This document shows positions 26,649 to 35,760 of a DNA stretch of 64,000 nucleotides, piece by piece. The DNA is from Arthrobacter rhizophilus (GTDB taxonomy: Bacteria; Actinomycetota; Actinomycetes; Actinomycetales; Micrococcaceae). The stretch covers positions 1-64,000 of the forward strand of contig NZ_JAPFFT010000018.1 of the NCBI RefSeq assembly GCF_026241105.1. Reading direction: 5' to 3'. The notes beneath the pieces are model-generated. The model was given only the letters and a program-made list of their open reading frames with translations, had not been told where the DNA came from and did not search any database. Position numbers and translations under genes: made by a program. The first letter of the stretch is position 1. The number at the start of each line of letters is the position of its first letter.

Positions 26649-27991
26649 GAGTCGAGATTGGCACGTAAACCGTGCTCTGGCAATGGCACCGTGGGGGCAT
26701 CGGGAACCGCCGGGGGAAGGACTCCGGCCGGCACCCGTCCCAGCAGCAGGACCGCGAGCGCGAAACACGCCGCGCCCCCACCGAGAAGCGTCAGCGTCAG
26801 TCCGTTAAGGACTGCGTCCACCACCGGGATGAAGACCACGACGCCGGCAGTCACCACCGCGGCGTGCGCCCTGCCGCGCGCGTGGACGGCCGCCGTCGGG
26901 CGCTCTTCGAGCCTGCCGCACAGCAACAGGACCGGTAACAAAAGTACGACGACGGCGAGCAGCACCACAGGGCGAGCCCACCACCATTCGGCGGTACCGG
27001 CCGCCGGCTTGGGCAAATCCGTGAGCAGAAGCAGTCCGGATAAAGCTGCAAGCAGAGGCAAATGCCACAAATAAACGGTCATGGACCGCCGGCCCGCCAC
27101 AGCCACCACCCAGCGGATCCAACGCACCCGCGCCACCCATTCCAGGCCCGGGCGCAGTACCTGCAGGGTGGCGGCCTGCGACAGGCCGAGGAGCAGCATG
27201 CAGAAGTTGGGCGGATTCAGGTCCACGATCATGTTCCCGGAGTAGACCCCAATTCCGGTCAGGAAGCCTAGCAGCAGGTTGCTGCCGACAATCAACCCCA
27301 CGAACCAGCCCCGGCTGCGTCCAGCGAAGATGCCGTCGGCAATGAAGAAGCCGAATTGCTGGACCGCGCACCAGACAAAGAGCATGTTGACGAAGGCGAG
27401 CATCGGAAAAGCGCCGCGCAGGGAGTCGAGGGTGATCACCGCGGCCACCAGTCCGCTGAGGGTCAACCAGGGGGAATGTCCGTGCAGGCGGGCCAGCAAG
27501 GGAACACTGAGTTGAGTAGCAAGGTAAGCGGCCAGGAACCACAGGGGCATGCCCGCGCCGGTGGCGATGAGCTGGACCACCTGCGGGTCGACACCAAGGA
27601 GCAGCGCTGCCCACAGCCCCACGAACATCGAGGCCAGCAGCGCAGTTGCCGGACGGATGAGGCGCAAGAGCCGCAGTTGCGCGTACTCGACGCCGGTGCC
27701 TCCGCGCGCATGGAGCCGACGCCATGATCCCAGCCCGGTGATGCCTCCGACGACGAAGAACAACGGCATCACCTGCAGCACCCACAGCACGGGTTCGAAC
27801 CAACGCTGTTCCATGAGCGTATTTTCGGTGGTGACGGTGCCGTCCGGGTGCAGGACCGGACTGACCATCATGCAGTGCGCGAGCACCACCAGGACGAGGC
27901 AGAAGAATCGGGCGAGGTCGATCACAGGATCACGTGAACGGCCGAGCGTAGCCCGGTCCGCGGATGCCCTCTGTTGCCTCAAGAATCCCAT
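26645..27991 (-). CDS. Acyltransferase-3 family membrane protein
   Basis: 448 aa, ~10 membrane helices. It starts with DPVIDLARFFCLVLVVLAHC, where Arg and His match the essential residues of acyltransferase-3 (OafA/NodX type) proteins that transfer acyl groups to surface polymers. Later segments include GRRSMTVYLWHLPLLAAL. The start at 27991 (MGFLRQQ) has AGGGAGCG upstream. It is translationally coupled to the downstream GNAT-like gene. The acceptor is unknown; cell-wall polysaccharide is plausible. Confidence 0.85.
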   Translation of the reverse strand: MGFLRQQRASADRATLGRSRDPVIDLARFFCLVLVVLAHCMMVSPVLHPDGTVTTENTLMEQRWFEPVLWVLQVMPLFFVVGGITGLGSWRRLHARGGTGVEYAQLRLLRLIRPATALLASMFVGLWAALLLGVDPQVVQLIATGAGMPLWFLAAYLATQLSVPLLARLHGHSPWLTLSGLVAAVITLDSLRGAFPMLAFVNMLFVWCAVQQFGFFIADGIFAGRSRGWFVGLIVGSNLLLGFLTGIGVYSGNMIVDLNPPNFCMLLLGLSQAATLQVLRPGLEWVARVRWIRWVVAVAGRRSMTVYLWHLPLLAALSGLLLLTDLPKPAAGTAEWWWARPVVLLAVVVLLLPVLLLCGRLEERPTAAVHARGRAHAAVVTAGVVVFIPVVDAVLNGLTLTLLGGGAACFALAVLLLGRVPAGVLPPAVPDAPTVPLPEHGLRANLDS

Positions 27992-28135
27992 TGCGCTCCC
28001 TTGCGATCTGCTGAGTCCATTGTCCGCCCGCTCGACGGCGGGAACCATAGCGGACGGACAGTGTGAATTCGTGGGTGCGGGCCGTGGGCTGCGTTCCGGA
28101 ACGCGGCTGTGGAGCCGCACCCACGATCTCGGCGT

Positions 28136-29332
28136 TTAGCGACGCACGGTCAGCAGCCGTTCCCGTTGCCGCGAATCGCTGGCAGCCGCACTGGCGGCCA
28201 GGGCCAAGCCGAATGCGCCGTCCAGGACTGCCTGGTCCGCGGAAGCTGAAGAGCCGTGGGCAGCAAACTCGGCGGTGTGGTGGGCGGCGCCGCCCACGTC
28301 GTAGCCGAGCAGCGGGTGGATGCTTGGAACCAGTTGCGAGACGTTGCCCATGTCCGTGGAAGCCACTGGTTCTTCGTTGAACGCAACAGCCCTCCCCCTG
28401 GTCGACATCGCGTCCCGGTAGGCCTCGGAAAGGAACCGGTCCTGCCTGAGTTCAGCGTATGCATTGCCCGTGGAGGTAACCTTGAGCGTGCTCCCGCTGG
28501 CAAGTGCTCCCGCCTCCAGGCATCGCCGCACGCGTTCCTCGATGACGCGCAGATTCTTGATGCTGGGCGAACGCATTTCCACGCTTGCCTGGGCCCGCTC
28601 CGGTATGACGTTGACGGCACTCCCGCCTTCCGTCACGATCAGCGAAACTACGGAGCCGGGCGGAAGCTGCTGCCGCGCCAAGGCAATGGCCGTCTGCGCA
28701 ATCACCAGCGCGTCGAGGGCATTGACCCCCTCGGATGGAGCAGCTGCGGCGTGTGCCGGACGGCCCTCGTAAAGCACATCCCACATACACATGGCCAAGG
28801 ATGAGCCTCCGATGACGTCCTCCCCGCCGGCGTGGGCCATCATTGCCAGGGATACGTCGTCGAAGAACCCTTCGCCAATGAGGTCGACCTTACCCCCGCT
28901 TGTTTCCTCCGCAGGAGTACCGAGCACCTTGACGGTGATCCGGAGCTCGTCGGCTACGGAAGCGAGTGCAAGTGCCGCCCCCACAGCGCAGGCGGCATTC
29001 ACGTTGTGTCCGCACGCATGCCCGATGTTCGGCAAGGCGTCGTATTCAACACACAGCGCGACCACCAGTTCCCCGGTCCCGAATCGTGCGCTGAACGAAG
29101 CCGGGAGAAGCGGTTGCGGGCTGTCAAAGCTGAATCCCGCGCTCCGGAGCAGCCGGCTAACACGCTTGGCGGCCCGGAATTCCTGGCCGCTAAGCTCTGG
29201 ATCTGCGTGGATCGCGTGGCTCAGGCCAAGGATTTCCGGCGCCCACCTTTCCAGCACGGCAGAGACGCCGCGTTCGACGGCGGTCGAAGGGACCGTGGGG
29301 GGCGTTGCGGTTTCCAGGGAGGCGGCCTTCAC
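28136..29332 (-). CDS. M20-family amidohydrolase/peptidase
   Basis: 398 aa, M20D-like. Metal ligands are visible in VEYDALPNIGHACGHN and in the catalytic-Glu region GTPAEETSGGKVDL, with MMAHAG further on. The dimerisation domain begins around WDVLYEGRPAHAAAAPSEG. It resembles AbgB or N-acyl-amino-acid amidohydrolases, which cleave aminobenzoyl-glutamate or acylated amino acids. The GTG start at 29332 overlaps the MFS stop (GTGA), so the two are coupled. It is probably controlled by the divergent Lrp-type regulator. Confidence 0.88.
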   Translation of the reverse strand: MKAASLETATPPTVPSTAVERGVSAVLERWAPEILGLSHAIHADPELSGQEFRAAKRVSRLLRSAGFSFDSPQPLLPASFSARFGTGELVVALCVEYDALPNIGHACGHNVNAACAVGAALALASVADELRITVKVLGTPAEETSGGKVDLIGEGFFDDVSLAMMAHAGGEDVIGGSSLAMCMWDVLYEGRPAHAAAAPSEGVNALDALVIAQTAIALARQQLPPGSVVSLIVTEGGSAVNVIPERAQASVEMRSPSIKNLRVIEERVRRCLEAGALASGSTLKVTSTGNAYAELRQDRFLSEAYRDAMSTRGRAVAFNEEPVASTDMGNVSQLVPSIHPLLGYDVGGAAHHTAEFAAHGSSASADQAVLDGAFGLALAASAAASDSRQRERLLTVRR

Positions 29333-30747
29333 GCGCCCACCCCCGCTGCTTGGCGCTTCGGGTAGCGGGCGGCTGCTGCCGCAGCGATCAGGGCAGCGAC
29401 GGCTAGCGTAATCCAGATGGACAGCAGCCCGCCCTCGCTGATGTGCCCGGACTGGACTGAGGACGAAGAGATAAGCTTCACGACGGCGGCACCCACGGCG
29501 ATTCCGACGGACAGCGCCAGCTCGTTGAGGCCGGCCGCCGTCGAGGTTTCCTCGAGCGGAACGCCCTCCACAGACAGTGCCCGGGTCCCTGCCTGGTACA
29601 TGCCCAGGCTCAGGTTGAACATGGCAAATCCCGCGCAGTACCCGGCCAGGGAGCCGTGCGCAACTGCCATGACCAGGAAGCCGCCCGCCAACAGGAGGCC
29701 AGCGAATACCAGGGTGGCCCGTTCGCCGAACAGGCTGAGTGCCCTTGAGGTCAGGAGCGAGGAAAGCAGCGAGAGTACCGATGCCACCGCTAGGACGATC
29801 GCGATCATGAGGGGGCTCAGCGCGAAGCCGTAGCCTGTCTTGTCCGGGTTCGAATACAGGAAGATGCCGTTGGTGCCGAAGTAGCTGATCGAGGCAAACC
29901 CGAAGAAGAACGTGGCGAGCGAGACCGTCCGAATGCGCGGGATCGCAAGCATGCGAAGGTCCATAAAACGCTTCCCGTTGATGTTGCGAGCGTCCAGGAC
30001 CACCCAGTAGGCCAACAATGCGAGGCCGAGGATTCCGGAGCCGAGCGTCTTGGGGTCCAACCAACCCCAGTCCGGACCCATCGAAAGGGCCACAACAAAG
30101 CCGATCAGCCCGAGGGAACATGCCAAGAGCGGCACTAGGGCGAGTCCCTCGCGGGTGGGGGTACCGGCGTCGGGCAGGACGAAGGAACAAACCAGGGCCA
30201 CAACCGCAAAAGGCACCGCTACCCAGAAACCGAGGGTGGGATCGTCGACGCCGATGATCCCGGCAAGCAGCCCGCCGGCGCCCACCATGATCATGAGCAT
30301 GCCGATCATCACGCTGACGCCGGTGCGGGTCTGCGCGGGGCTGCTCACCCGCAGGATGCCCATCATGAGCGGAATGAATCCAACCACGCACGTGAGCATG
30401 ACGACGCCGATTGTCACCGTCCACAGCGACGGCCACAAAGCCATCATGACGACGCCGGCAGCGACTACCGCCGTCGACCAGCGGAGTACGAGCCTGTAGC
30501 CGTAGCTGTCGCCGAGCCGCGAGATGATCGGCGTGAGCACCGCGAAACTCACGTTTGAGATGAGGAAAATGCCGTTGATGGTGGGGTCGTCGATCGAGAA
30601 GGTCGGTCCTAAGGCGGGGAGGATCGGGTTCAGGTAACCCTGGGTGACTCCGCTAAGTGATTCGATCAGGGCCATCGCCACGATCATTCCAGTGATGGTC
30701 CGGCGAGCGATGGCCGCCGTCGCTGGAGGTGCTGTCCTGCTTGCCAT
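29329..30747 (-). CDS. MFS transporter
   Basis: 472 aa, predicted 12-14 membrane helices. ITGMIVAMALIESLSGVTQG starts helix 1, RLGDSYGYRLVLRW is the loop 2-3 motif, and GAGGLLAGIIG lies in helix 5. The length and helix count fit a DHA2-type or related permease. The ATG at 30747 has CAAGGAAG upstream. It is the first gene of the transporter/amidohydrolase pair, divergent from the Lrp regulator. Given the partner enzyme it may import an acylated amino acid or peptide-like substrate (inference). Confidence 0.83.
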   Translation of the reverse strand: MASRTAPPATAAIARRTITGMIVAMALIESLSGVTQGYLNPILPALGPTFSIDDPTINGIFLISNVSFAVLTPIISRLGDSYGYRLVLRWSTAVVAAGVVMMALWPSLWTVTIGVVMLTCVVGFIPLMMGILRVSSPAQTRTGVSVMIGMLMIMVGAGGLLAGIIGVDDPTLGFWVAVPFAVVALVCSFVLPDAGTPTREGLALVPLLACSLGLIGFVVALSMGPDWGWLDPKTLGSGILGLALLAYWVVLDARNINGKRFMDLRMLAIPRIRTVSLATFFFGFASISYFGTNGIFLYSNPDKTGYGFALSPLMIAIVLAVASVLSLLSSLLTSRALSLFGERATLVFAGLLLAGGFLVMAVAHGSLAGYCAGFAMFNLSLGMYQAGTRALSVEGVPLEETSTAAGLNELALSVGIAVGAAVVKLISSSSVQSGHISEGGLLSIWITLAVAALIAAAAAARYPKRQAAGVGA

Positions 30748-30895
30748 GTGCTTCCTTGGGTGTTGGGAGGGCTTCTTTGCCCGGTCTTTGGATGCGAGTG
30801 GGGTGATTCGAGTCACAACATTAGGCCCGCCGTTTACACTGGCTAGGAATTTGTTTAAAATCATCTAAGAATCTTGAAATTTGAAGGAATCAGCC

Positions 30896-31897
30896 ATGAT
30901 CTCCGAGACTGACCTCGAAATCGTCAATGCGCTGCAGATCAATCCCCGTGCCGATTGGAGCCGCGTTGGGGGGGTCCTCGGCCTGTCCGGGCCTACCGTC
31001 GCACGCCGCTGGAACGCCCTCGCCGAGCAGGGACTAGCGTGGATCACCCCGGCCCCGGGGGCGCGCTATTTGAGTGCAGGCTGGTCGGCGTTCATCAGCC
31101 TTTCTTCGCTTCCGAGCGAAAACGAAGCCCTGGTCCAAAAGCTGTGCGAGGAGCCGGCATTCGGCACCGTGTCCCTCGTGTCCGGCTCCCACGATCTCTT
31201 CGTGGACTGTTTCGCCTCGAGCCACGAGGAACTCATGGATATCGTCACCGGTTCCTTCGCGGGACTGCCCGGCGTCACCCACCGCGAGGTCGTTTTCGTC
31301 ACCAAGCTGTACCGGCAGGCCTCCGACTGGCGCAGCGGAACCCTGGAGCCGGCGCGGGCCCGGCTCATGTCGGCAGAGCCTCTGACCGCACCGGCCGCCT
31401 ATGCTCCGGACAGGCTTGATGCGTCCTTGCTGGAGGAGCTCGCCCAGGACGGGCGGGCGAGCTGGGCGGAACTGGGAGCGGCCTGCGGCATTTCCCCTCA
31501 GACGGCACGACGGCGGGTGGAGCGGTTCCTCGCGTCCGGCTACATGACGCTGAGGTGCGACACGTCCGCATCGGCCCAACAAGGGCTGAGGGAAGTGAGC
31601 CTGATCCTCAACGTGCCCGCACACTTCCTGGACGGCGTCGGGCGCTACTTCGCACCCCTGCCGAATTGCAGGCTCAGCGCCCAAGTATTGGGTGCCCAGA
31701 ACCTGTTGGTCACGCTGTGGGTCCGCGACTACCTGGAGGTCCAGGGCCATGAGCGGGAACTCGCGGAGCGGGCACCAGGGAGTGCCGTGATCTCCCGTCA
31801 AGCCGTGGTGCGCAACTACAAACGCCTCGGCCACGTGTTGGACGAGTCCGGACGCAGCCGCAGCGTCGTCCCGTTGCCGCTGTGGCGTGAGGCGTAG
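30896..31897 (+). CDS. Double-module Lrp/AsnC-family regulator
   Basis: 333 aa, twice the usual Lrp length. Two HTH motifs occur: ETDLEIVNALQINPRADWSR at the N-terminus and DASLLEELAQDGRASWAELG near residue 175. Each is followed by an AsnC-type ligand domain (the first has LVSGSHDLFVDCF, the second VLGAQNLLVTLWV). The ATG at 30896 has GAAGGA 7 nt upstream. It faces the transporter/amidohydrolase pair across ~150 bp of AT-rich sequence and probably controls it in response to an amino acid-like effector. Confidence 0.88.
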   Translation: MISETDLEIVNALQINPRADWSRVGGVLGLSGPTVARRWNALAEQGLAWITPAPGARYLSAGWSAFISLSSLPSENEALVQKLCEEPAFGTVSLVSGSHDLFVDCFASSHEELMDIVTGSFAGLPGVTHREVVFVTKLYRQASDWRSGTLEPARARLMSAEPLTAPAAYAPDRLDASLLEELAQDGRASWAELGAACGISPQTARRRVERFLASGYMTLRCDTSASAQQGLREVSLILNVPAHFLDGVGRYFAPLPNCRLSAQVLGAQNLLVTLWVRDYLEVQGHERELAERAPGSAVISRQAVVRNYKRLGHVLDESGRSRSVVPLPLWREA

Positions 31898-31911
31898 CAA
31901 CTCGGCTCGCT

Positions 31912-31941
31912 GGGCGCGCCGACTTTGTGGGGGGCGCGCCC
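31912..31941 (+). terminator. GC-rich inverted repeat after the Lrp gene
   Basis: GGGCGCGCC (31912-31920) and GGCGCGCCC (31933-31941) form a 9-bp stem with a 12-nt loop, 15 bp after the stop codon. No U-tract follows. Confidence 0.4.
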
Positions 31942-31943
31942 AC

Positions 31944-32071
31944 ACGCTCGCTCACCTATGACCCAAAACTCCCCAACGCTCGCTCACCTATGACCGGAAA
32001 AGCCGCAACCCTCCTGCAGATGATGATCCGCAGGAGGGTTGCGGGTTTTGGCCCCAAAGGTGAGCGAGGGT
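31944..32071. repeat. Phased intergenic repeat, locus 1
   Basis: On this strand the motif appears inverted: ACGCTCGCTCA at 31944 and 31976, and the variant ACCCTCCTGCA at 32008, each exactly 32 bp apart. An opposite copy, TGAGCGAGGGT, lies at 32061-32071. The full unit reads CATANGTGAGCGAGSGT plus ~15 variable bases on the minus strand. Confidence 0.8.
32004..32043 (+). terminator. Strong hairpin terminator within repeat locus 1
   Basis: CGCAACCCTCCTGC (32004-32017) and its exact inverse (32030-32043) form a 14-bp stem with a 12-nt loop, followed by GGTTTTGG. It separates the Lrp gene from the decarboxylase gene. Its left arm is itself a copy of the phased repeat motif. Confidence 0.65.
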
Positions 32072-32202
32072 CCGGTTCCGGGAGCATCCCGCGGTTCGCC
32101 TGCATCTGGAAACCCAGACGGCAACCCCGACAATTGCCCTGCGGTGCGGCGGATCCCGGCGTTTAGTAGAGAGTGCTATCAATCCATGACAAAGGAGTCA
32201 TC

Positions 32203-35094
32203 GTGGCACGCGCCAATTTAGCGACAGTGCAATCAGCCCCATTTCCCCTCCCCTCAGCCTCCTCCGTTGCCCATGGCACGGCGATCGGCCTCGGCCCTGA
32301 ACCGACAGCAAAACCACATGCCTCCGACGATTCAGAGGCCGGCGGCGAAGTCCCCAGCAGTGCCTGGCGGGTGCGGGCGGATGCTTGGGAGTTCCTTGGC
32401 TACGCCGTCAAGCAGCTGGCTGCCCCTAGCGCGAAGCCAGCGGCGGGCGCCCGCTTTGCGCTGGAGCCGCGGGAACTGCCACGCGAGGTTCGAAAGTTGC
32501 TGCCGTTGCTGGAATCGCTCGAAATGTATTGGGCGTCTCCGGGCCCGCAGTATGTCACGGAACTGCGGCGAACCTTGGAAACCGGGGAATACCCCGAGGC
32601 ACTGGGCCTCATAGAACCGGTCGCGCGGCGCGTTGCGGGCCATAACCAGCACGCCCCGGAACCGTCCGCGGACGGTGAACGCGAGGCGGACAGGATTGAA
32701 GAACCCGCCGATGGGCGGAAGCGGTTCGAAGTCCTGGTGATCGACGACGTCTCCGATGTGGACCGTGAAGCCCTCCAAGCAGAACTTCTCAACCAGCGGC
32801 GCCCCGCCGACGCCTTCAACTACGAGCTGGTGTTCGTCCCTAGTTTCGAGGACGCCATAGTGGCCGTCCTCCTCAACCCCGACATCCAAGCGTGTGTCCT
32901 GCGGCCCGGATTTGTCCTCAACAGCACGCAACGCCTGGGCCGGGACATGCGCGGTTTCCTGGACGGGTTCTTGGGCGGTTCGCTCCCCGAGCGCCCCTTG
33001 GACCGCATCCTGAGCCTGGCGGAGAAACTGGGTCAACTCCGCCCCGAAGTTGACCTCTACTTGGTAGCTGGAGTGGGGATCGAGGGACTCGCGGGTTCCT
33101 TGACCCGCCGATTCCGCCGGATATTCCGCCGCCAGGACGGGCTGGAGCTCCATTTGTCCTTGCTGGCGGGCGTCGCTGAACGATATGAGGCGCCGTTCTT
33201 CCACGCGGTCCAGCAATACAGCCGGAAACCCGCCGGTGTTTTCCATGCGCTGCCGGTGTCCCGGGGAGGATCAGTTATCCATTCAAAGTGGATCAACGAT
33301 CTGGGCGAGTTCTATGGCCTCAATCTGCTTCTGGCAGAAACTTCGGCCACGTCCGGCGGGCTCGATTCGCTCTTGGATCCGCATGGGTCCCTCAAACAGG
33401 CCCAGAAGCTGGCGGCCCGGGCATTCGGTGCCCAAAAATCGCTGTTTGTCACCAACGGAACCTCAACAGCCAACAAGATCGTGCACCAATCGATTCTTGC
33501 GCCCGGAGATGTAGTCCTGGTGGACCGGAACTGCCACAAATCGCACCACTATGCCCTCATGCTGGCTGGCGCGCAGGTCTCCTATTTGGACGCCTACCCG
33601 TTGAACGATTTCTCGTTCTATGGAGCAGTTCCCTTGGAGAGCATCAAACGGATGCTCTTGGACTACCGCCGGTCTGGCAGGCTTCACGAGGTCAAGATGC
33701 TCGCCCTCACCAACTGCACCTTCGACGGCATCGTCTACGACGTCGAACGGGTCATGGAAGAGTGCCTGGCCATCAAACCGGACTTGGTATTCCTGTGGGA
33801 CGAGGCGTGGTTCGCGTTCGCGGGCTTCCACCACATCTACCGCCGTCGCACTGCCATGGCCTCGGCACGGTCGCTTGAGGCAAAGTTCTCGGATCCGGCC
33901 TACGCCCGGCGCCATGCCGAACAGTTGCGCGCGCTGGACGCGGCAGGCGCGGCGGCCGGCGGTGGCCAAGCGGCCGGCGAGCCCGACGACGGCGGCCCGG
34001 GTTCCGGCGTCGGGCCCGTGAGCGATGAACTGCTACTCAAGACGAGGCTGTTGCCCGATCCGGCGAAGGCCCGCCTGAGGGTCTACTCGACCCAGTCGAC
34101 CCACAAGACCCTGACTTCGCTCCGCCAAGGGTCCATGATCCATATCCATGACCAGGATTTCGGCCAGTTGAACGAGGAGAGCTTCCGGGAGGCGTACATG
34201 ACCCACACCTCCACCTCGCCCAACTACCAAATCCTTGCCTCCCTTGATATGGGACGGCGGCAGGTCGAGTTCGAAGGCTACGAACTGGTGCAACGGCAGG
34301 CCGACCTCGCCGTCAGCATCGCCCAGGCCGTGGCCAGGCATCCCCTGCTGAAGAAGTACTTCCGCGTGCTCGGCACCAGGGACCTCATTCCGGCGCAATA
34401 CCGCGAAACCAGCCGGCAAATGCCCCTGCGGGACGGACTGGCCGCGATGTCGGAGGCTTGGGAGCGGGACGAGTTCGTCGTCGATCCGAGCCGTTTGACC
34501 CTGCACATCGGCCTCACCGGCGTGGACGGGGACACTTTCAAGCACGACTACCTGATGGACAAGTACGGGATCCAGGTCAATAAGACGTCACGGAACAGCG
34601 TGCTGTTCATGACCAACATCGGAACCTCGCGGAGTGCCGTCGCCTACCTCGTCGAGGTTCTGGTCAAGCTGGCCGAAACCTTCGAAGACGAGCAATCCGG
34701 GCTGAGTGGCTTGGGCAAGCGGGCCCGCAATGCCCGCGTTGCCGCGCTGACCGGCACGCCCCCACCCCTGCCGGATTTCAGTCGCTTCGCCGAGCGATTC
34801 CGCAAAGACGCACAAACTCCCGATGGCAACATGCGCGCAGCTTACTTCGAGAGCTACAAAGCCGGTTCCTGCGAGTACTTCAGTGCGGCCGAACTCGCAC
34901 GCAAGGTCGCCGTGGGCGAAGAAATGGTGTCCGCGTCTTTCGTCACCCCCTACCCGCCCGGATTCCCCGTCTTGGTTCCCGGGCAGGTCATCACGGAGGA
35001 GATCCTGGCCTTCATGTCGGCACTGGATACGCGGGAGATCCACGGCTTCAATGCCGAGCTAGGATTCCGGGTCCTGACGGGCAAACCCTCGTAG
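32203..35094 (+). CDS. Orn/Lys/Arg-type PLP decarboxylase
   Basis: 963 aa, a large fold-type-I PLP enzyme of the inducible amino-acid decarboxylase class. A ~180-residue N-terminal extension precedes the wing domain (FEVLVIDDVSDVDREAL). The PLP domain contains TNGTSTANKIV, WDEAWFAFAGFH and the Schiff-base Lys in STQSTHKTLTS. A Gly/Ala/Asp low-complexity insert sits before that Lys. The C-terminal domain holds VTPYPPGFPVLVPGQ. The GTG start at 32203 follows AAAGGAG. It should convert arginine, lysine or ornithine to a polyamine or diamine; no antiporter is adjacent, so a biosynthetic role or one in acid stress is open. Confidence 0.88.
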   Translation: MARANLATVQSAPFPLPSASSVAHGTAIGLGPEPTAKPHASDDSEAGGEVPSSAWRVRADAWEFLGYAVKQLAAPSAKPAAGARFALEPRELPREVRKLLPLLESLEMYWASPGPQYVTELRRTLETGEYPEALGLIEPVARRVAGHNQHAPEPSADGEREADRIEEPADGRKRFEVLVIDDVSDVDREALQAELLNQRRPADAFNYELVFVPSFEDAIVAVLLNPDIQACVLRPGFVLNSTQRLGRDMRGFLDGFLGGSLPERPLDRILSLAEKLGQLRPEVDLYLVAGVGIEGLAGSLTRRFRRIFRRQDGLELHLSLLAGVAERYEAPFFHAVQQYSRKPAGVFHALPVSRGGSVIHSKWINDLGEFYGLNLLLAETSATSGGLDSLLDPHGSLKQAQKLAARAFGAQKSLFVTNGTSTANKIVHQSILAPGDVVLVDRNCHKSHHYALMLAGAQVSYLDAYPLNDFSFYGAVPLESIKRMLLDYRRSGRLHEVKMLALTNCTFDGIVYDVERVMEECLAIKPDLVFLWDEAWFAFAGFHHIYRRRTAMASARSLEAKFSDPAYARRHAEQLRALDAAGAAAGGGQAAGEPDDGGPGSGVGPVSDELLLKTRLLPDPAKARLRVYSTQSTHKTLTSLRQGSMIHIHDQDFGQLNEESFREAYMTHTSTSPNYQILASLDMGRRQVEFEGYELVQRQADLAVSIAQAVARHPLLKKYFRVLGTRDLIPAQYRETSRQMPLRDGLAAMSEAWERDEFVVDPSRLTLHIGLTGVDGDTFKHDYLMDKYGIQVNKTSRNSVLFMTNIGTSRSAVAYLVEVLVKLAETFEDEQSGLSGLGKRARNARVAALTGTPPPLPDFSRFAERFRKDAQTPDGNMRAAYFESYKAGSCEYFSAAELARKVAVGEEMVSASFVTPYPPGFPVLVPGQVITEEILAFMSALDTREIHGFNAELGFRVLTGKPS

Positions 35095-35236
35095 CCAGAC
35101 TCCACAGGCAATGTCGACGACGGCCGGACACGGGTCCGGGTTAGCCCGCCAACCGCCGTCGTACTTCATCAAACGCTCGTGCAGATTTCGACCCCAATCC
35201 ACCGACCCTCCATCACTTTTAGGGCAAATACCGTCA

Positions 35237-35327
35237 ACGCTCGCGCACAAGACGTGAGCGAGGGTCACCCCAAAGGCATATAAGTGAGCGAGCGACGGGC
35301 CTGGAGGGCACATACGTGAGCGAGCGT
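35237..35327. repeat. Phased intergenic repeat, locus 2
   Basis: An inverted copy, ACGCTCGCGCA (35237), lies 7 bp from TGAGCGAGGGT (35255). Forward copies TGAGCGAGCGA (35285) and TGAGCGAGCGT (35317) follow at +30 and +32. It lies in the convergent gap after the decarboxylase gene. No gene is seen in 35095-35332. Confidence 0.8.
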
Positions 35328-35332
35328 TCCGC

Positions 35333-35725
35333 TTAGCCGAGCGCAACGGCCAGAATGCCGAGCACGACGGCGAGTAGCGGCGTCGTGCCCTGAAGAACCG
35401 CGGCGCGGAGGTACTTTTTGCCGCTCAAGGCAAGCACGATTGCCGCCAGCAGCATGGAGCCGCACGAGCTGAAGACGAGGGTCCAACCCACCTGCGGGTG
35501 ACCGAGCGCGACCACCGCGATCCCGGCGAGCGCGCCAATGGCGAGGAAAAGGTTGTAGAAGCCCTGGTTGTACGCGAGGGGCTTGGTGGTTTCGGCGTCG
35601 GCTTGGGACGAGACGCTGAAACGCTTCCACGTGGCTGGGCGAGTCCAAGTGATGGACTCCATGCTGAAGATGTAGACGTGCAGCAAACCGGCAATGAGGG
35701 CAAAAAGCAAGGAGGCCAGGATCAT
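35333..35725 (-). CDS. DUF1304-type small membrane protein
   Basis: 130 aa with four membrane helices. It opens ILASLLFALIAGLLHVYIFS and has the family pattern MESITWTRPATWKRF and NQGFYNLFLAIGALAGI. This matches the DUF1304 family of unknown function. The start codon lies inside a perfect 7-bp inverted repeat (35718-35724, 35730-35736) that would also pair the ribosome site, so translation may be structure-sensitive. Confidence 0.85.
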   Translation of the reverse strand: MILASLLFALIAGLLHVYIFSMESITWTRPATWKRFSVSSQADAETTKPLAYNQGFYNLFLAIGALAGIAVVALGHPQVGWTLVFSSCGSMLLAAIVLALSGKKYLRAAVLQGTTPLLAVVLGILAVALG

Positions 35726-35760
35726 GTGCTGATCCTAGCCTCCGTGTGTTTCGGGAGGGG

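Noticed and set aside
29333-30436. N-terminal extension of the M20 amidohydrolase frame
   Set aside because: The frame continues upstream through the MFS gene, but the M20 domain starts at the GTG at 29332 with a GTGA overlap; the extension is out-of-frame MFS sequence.
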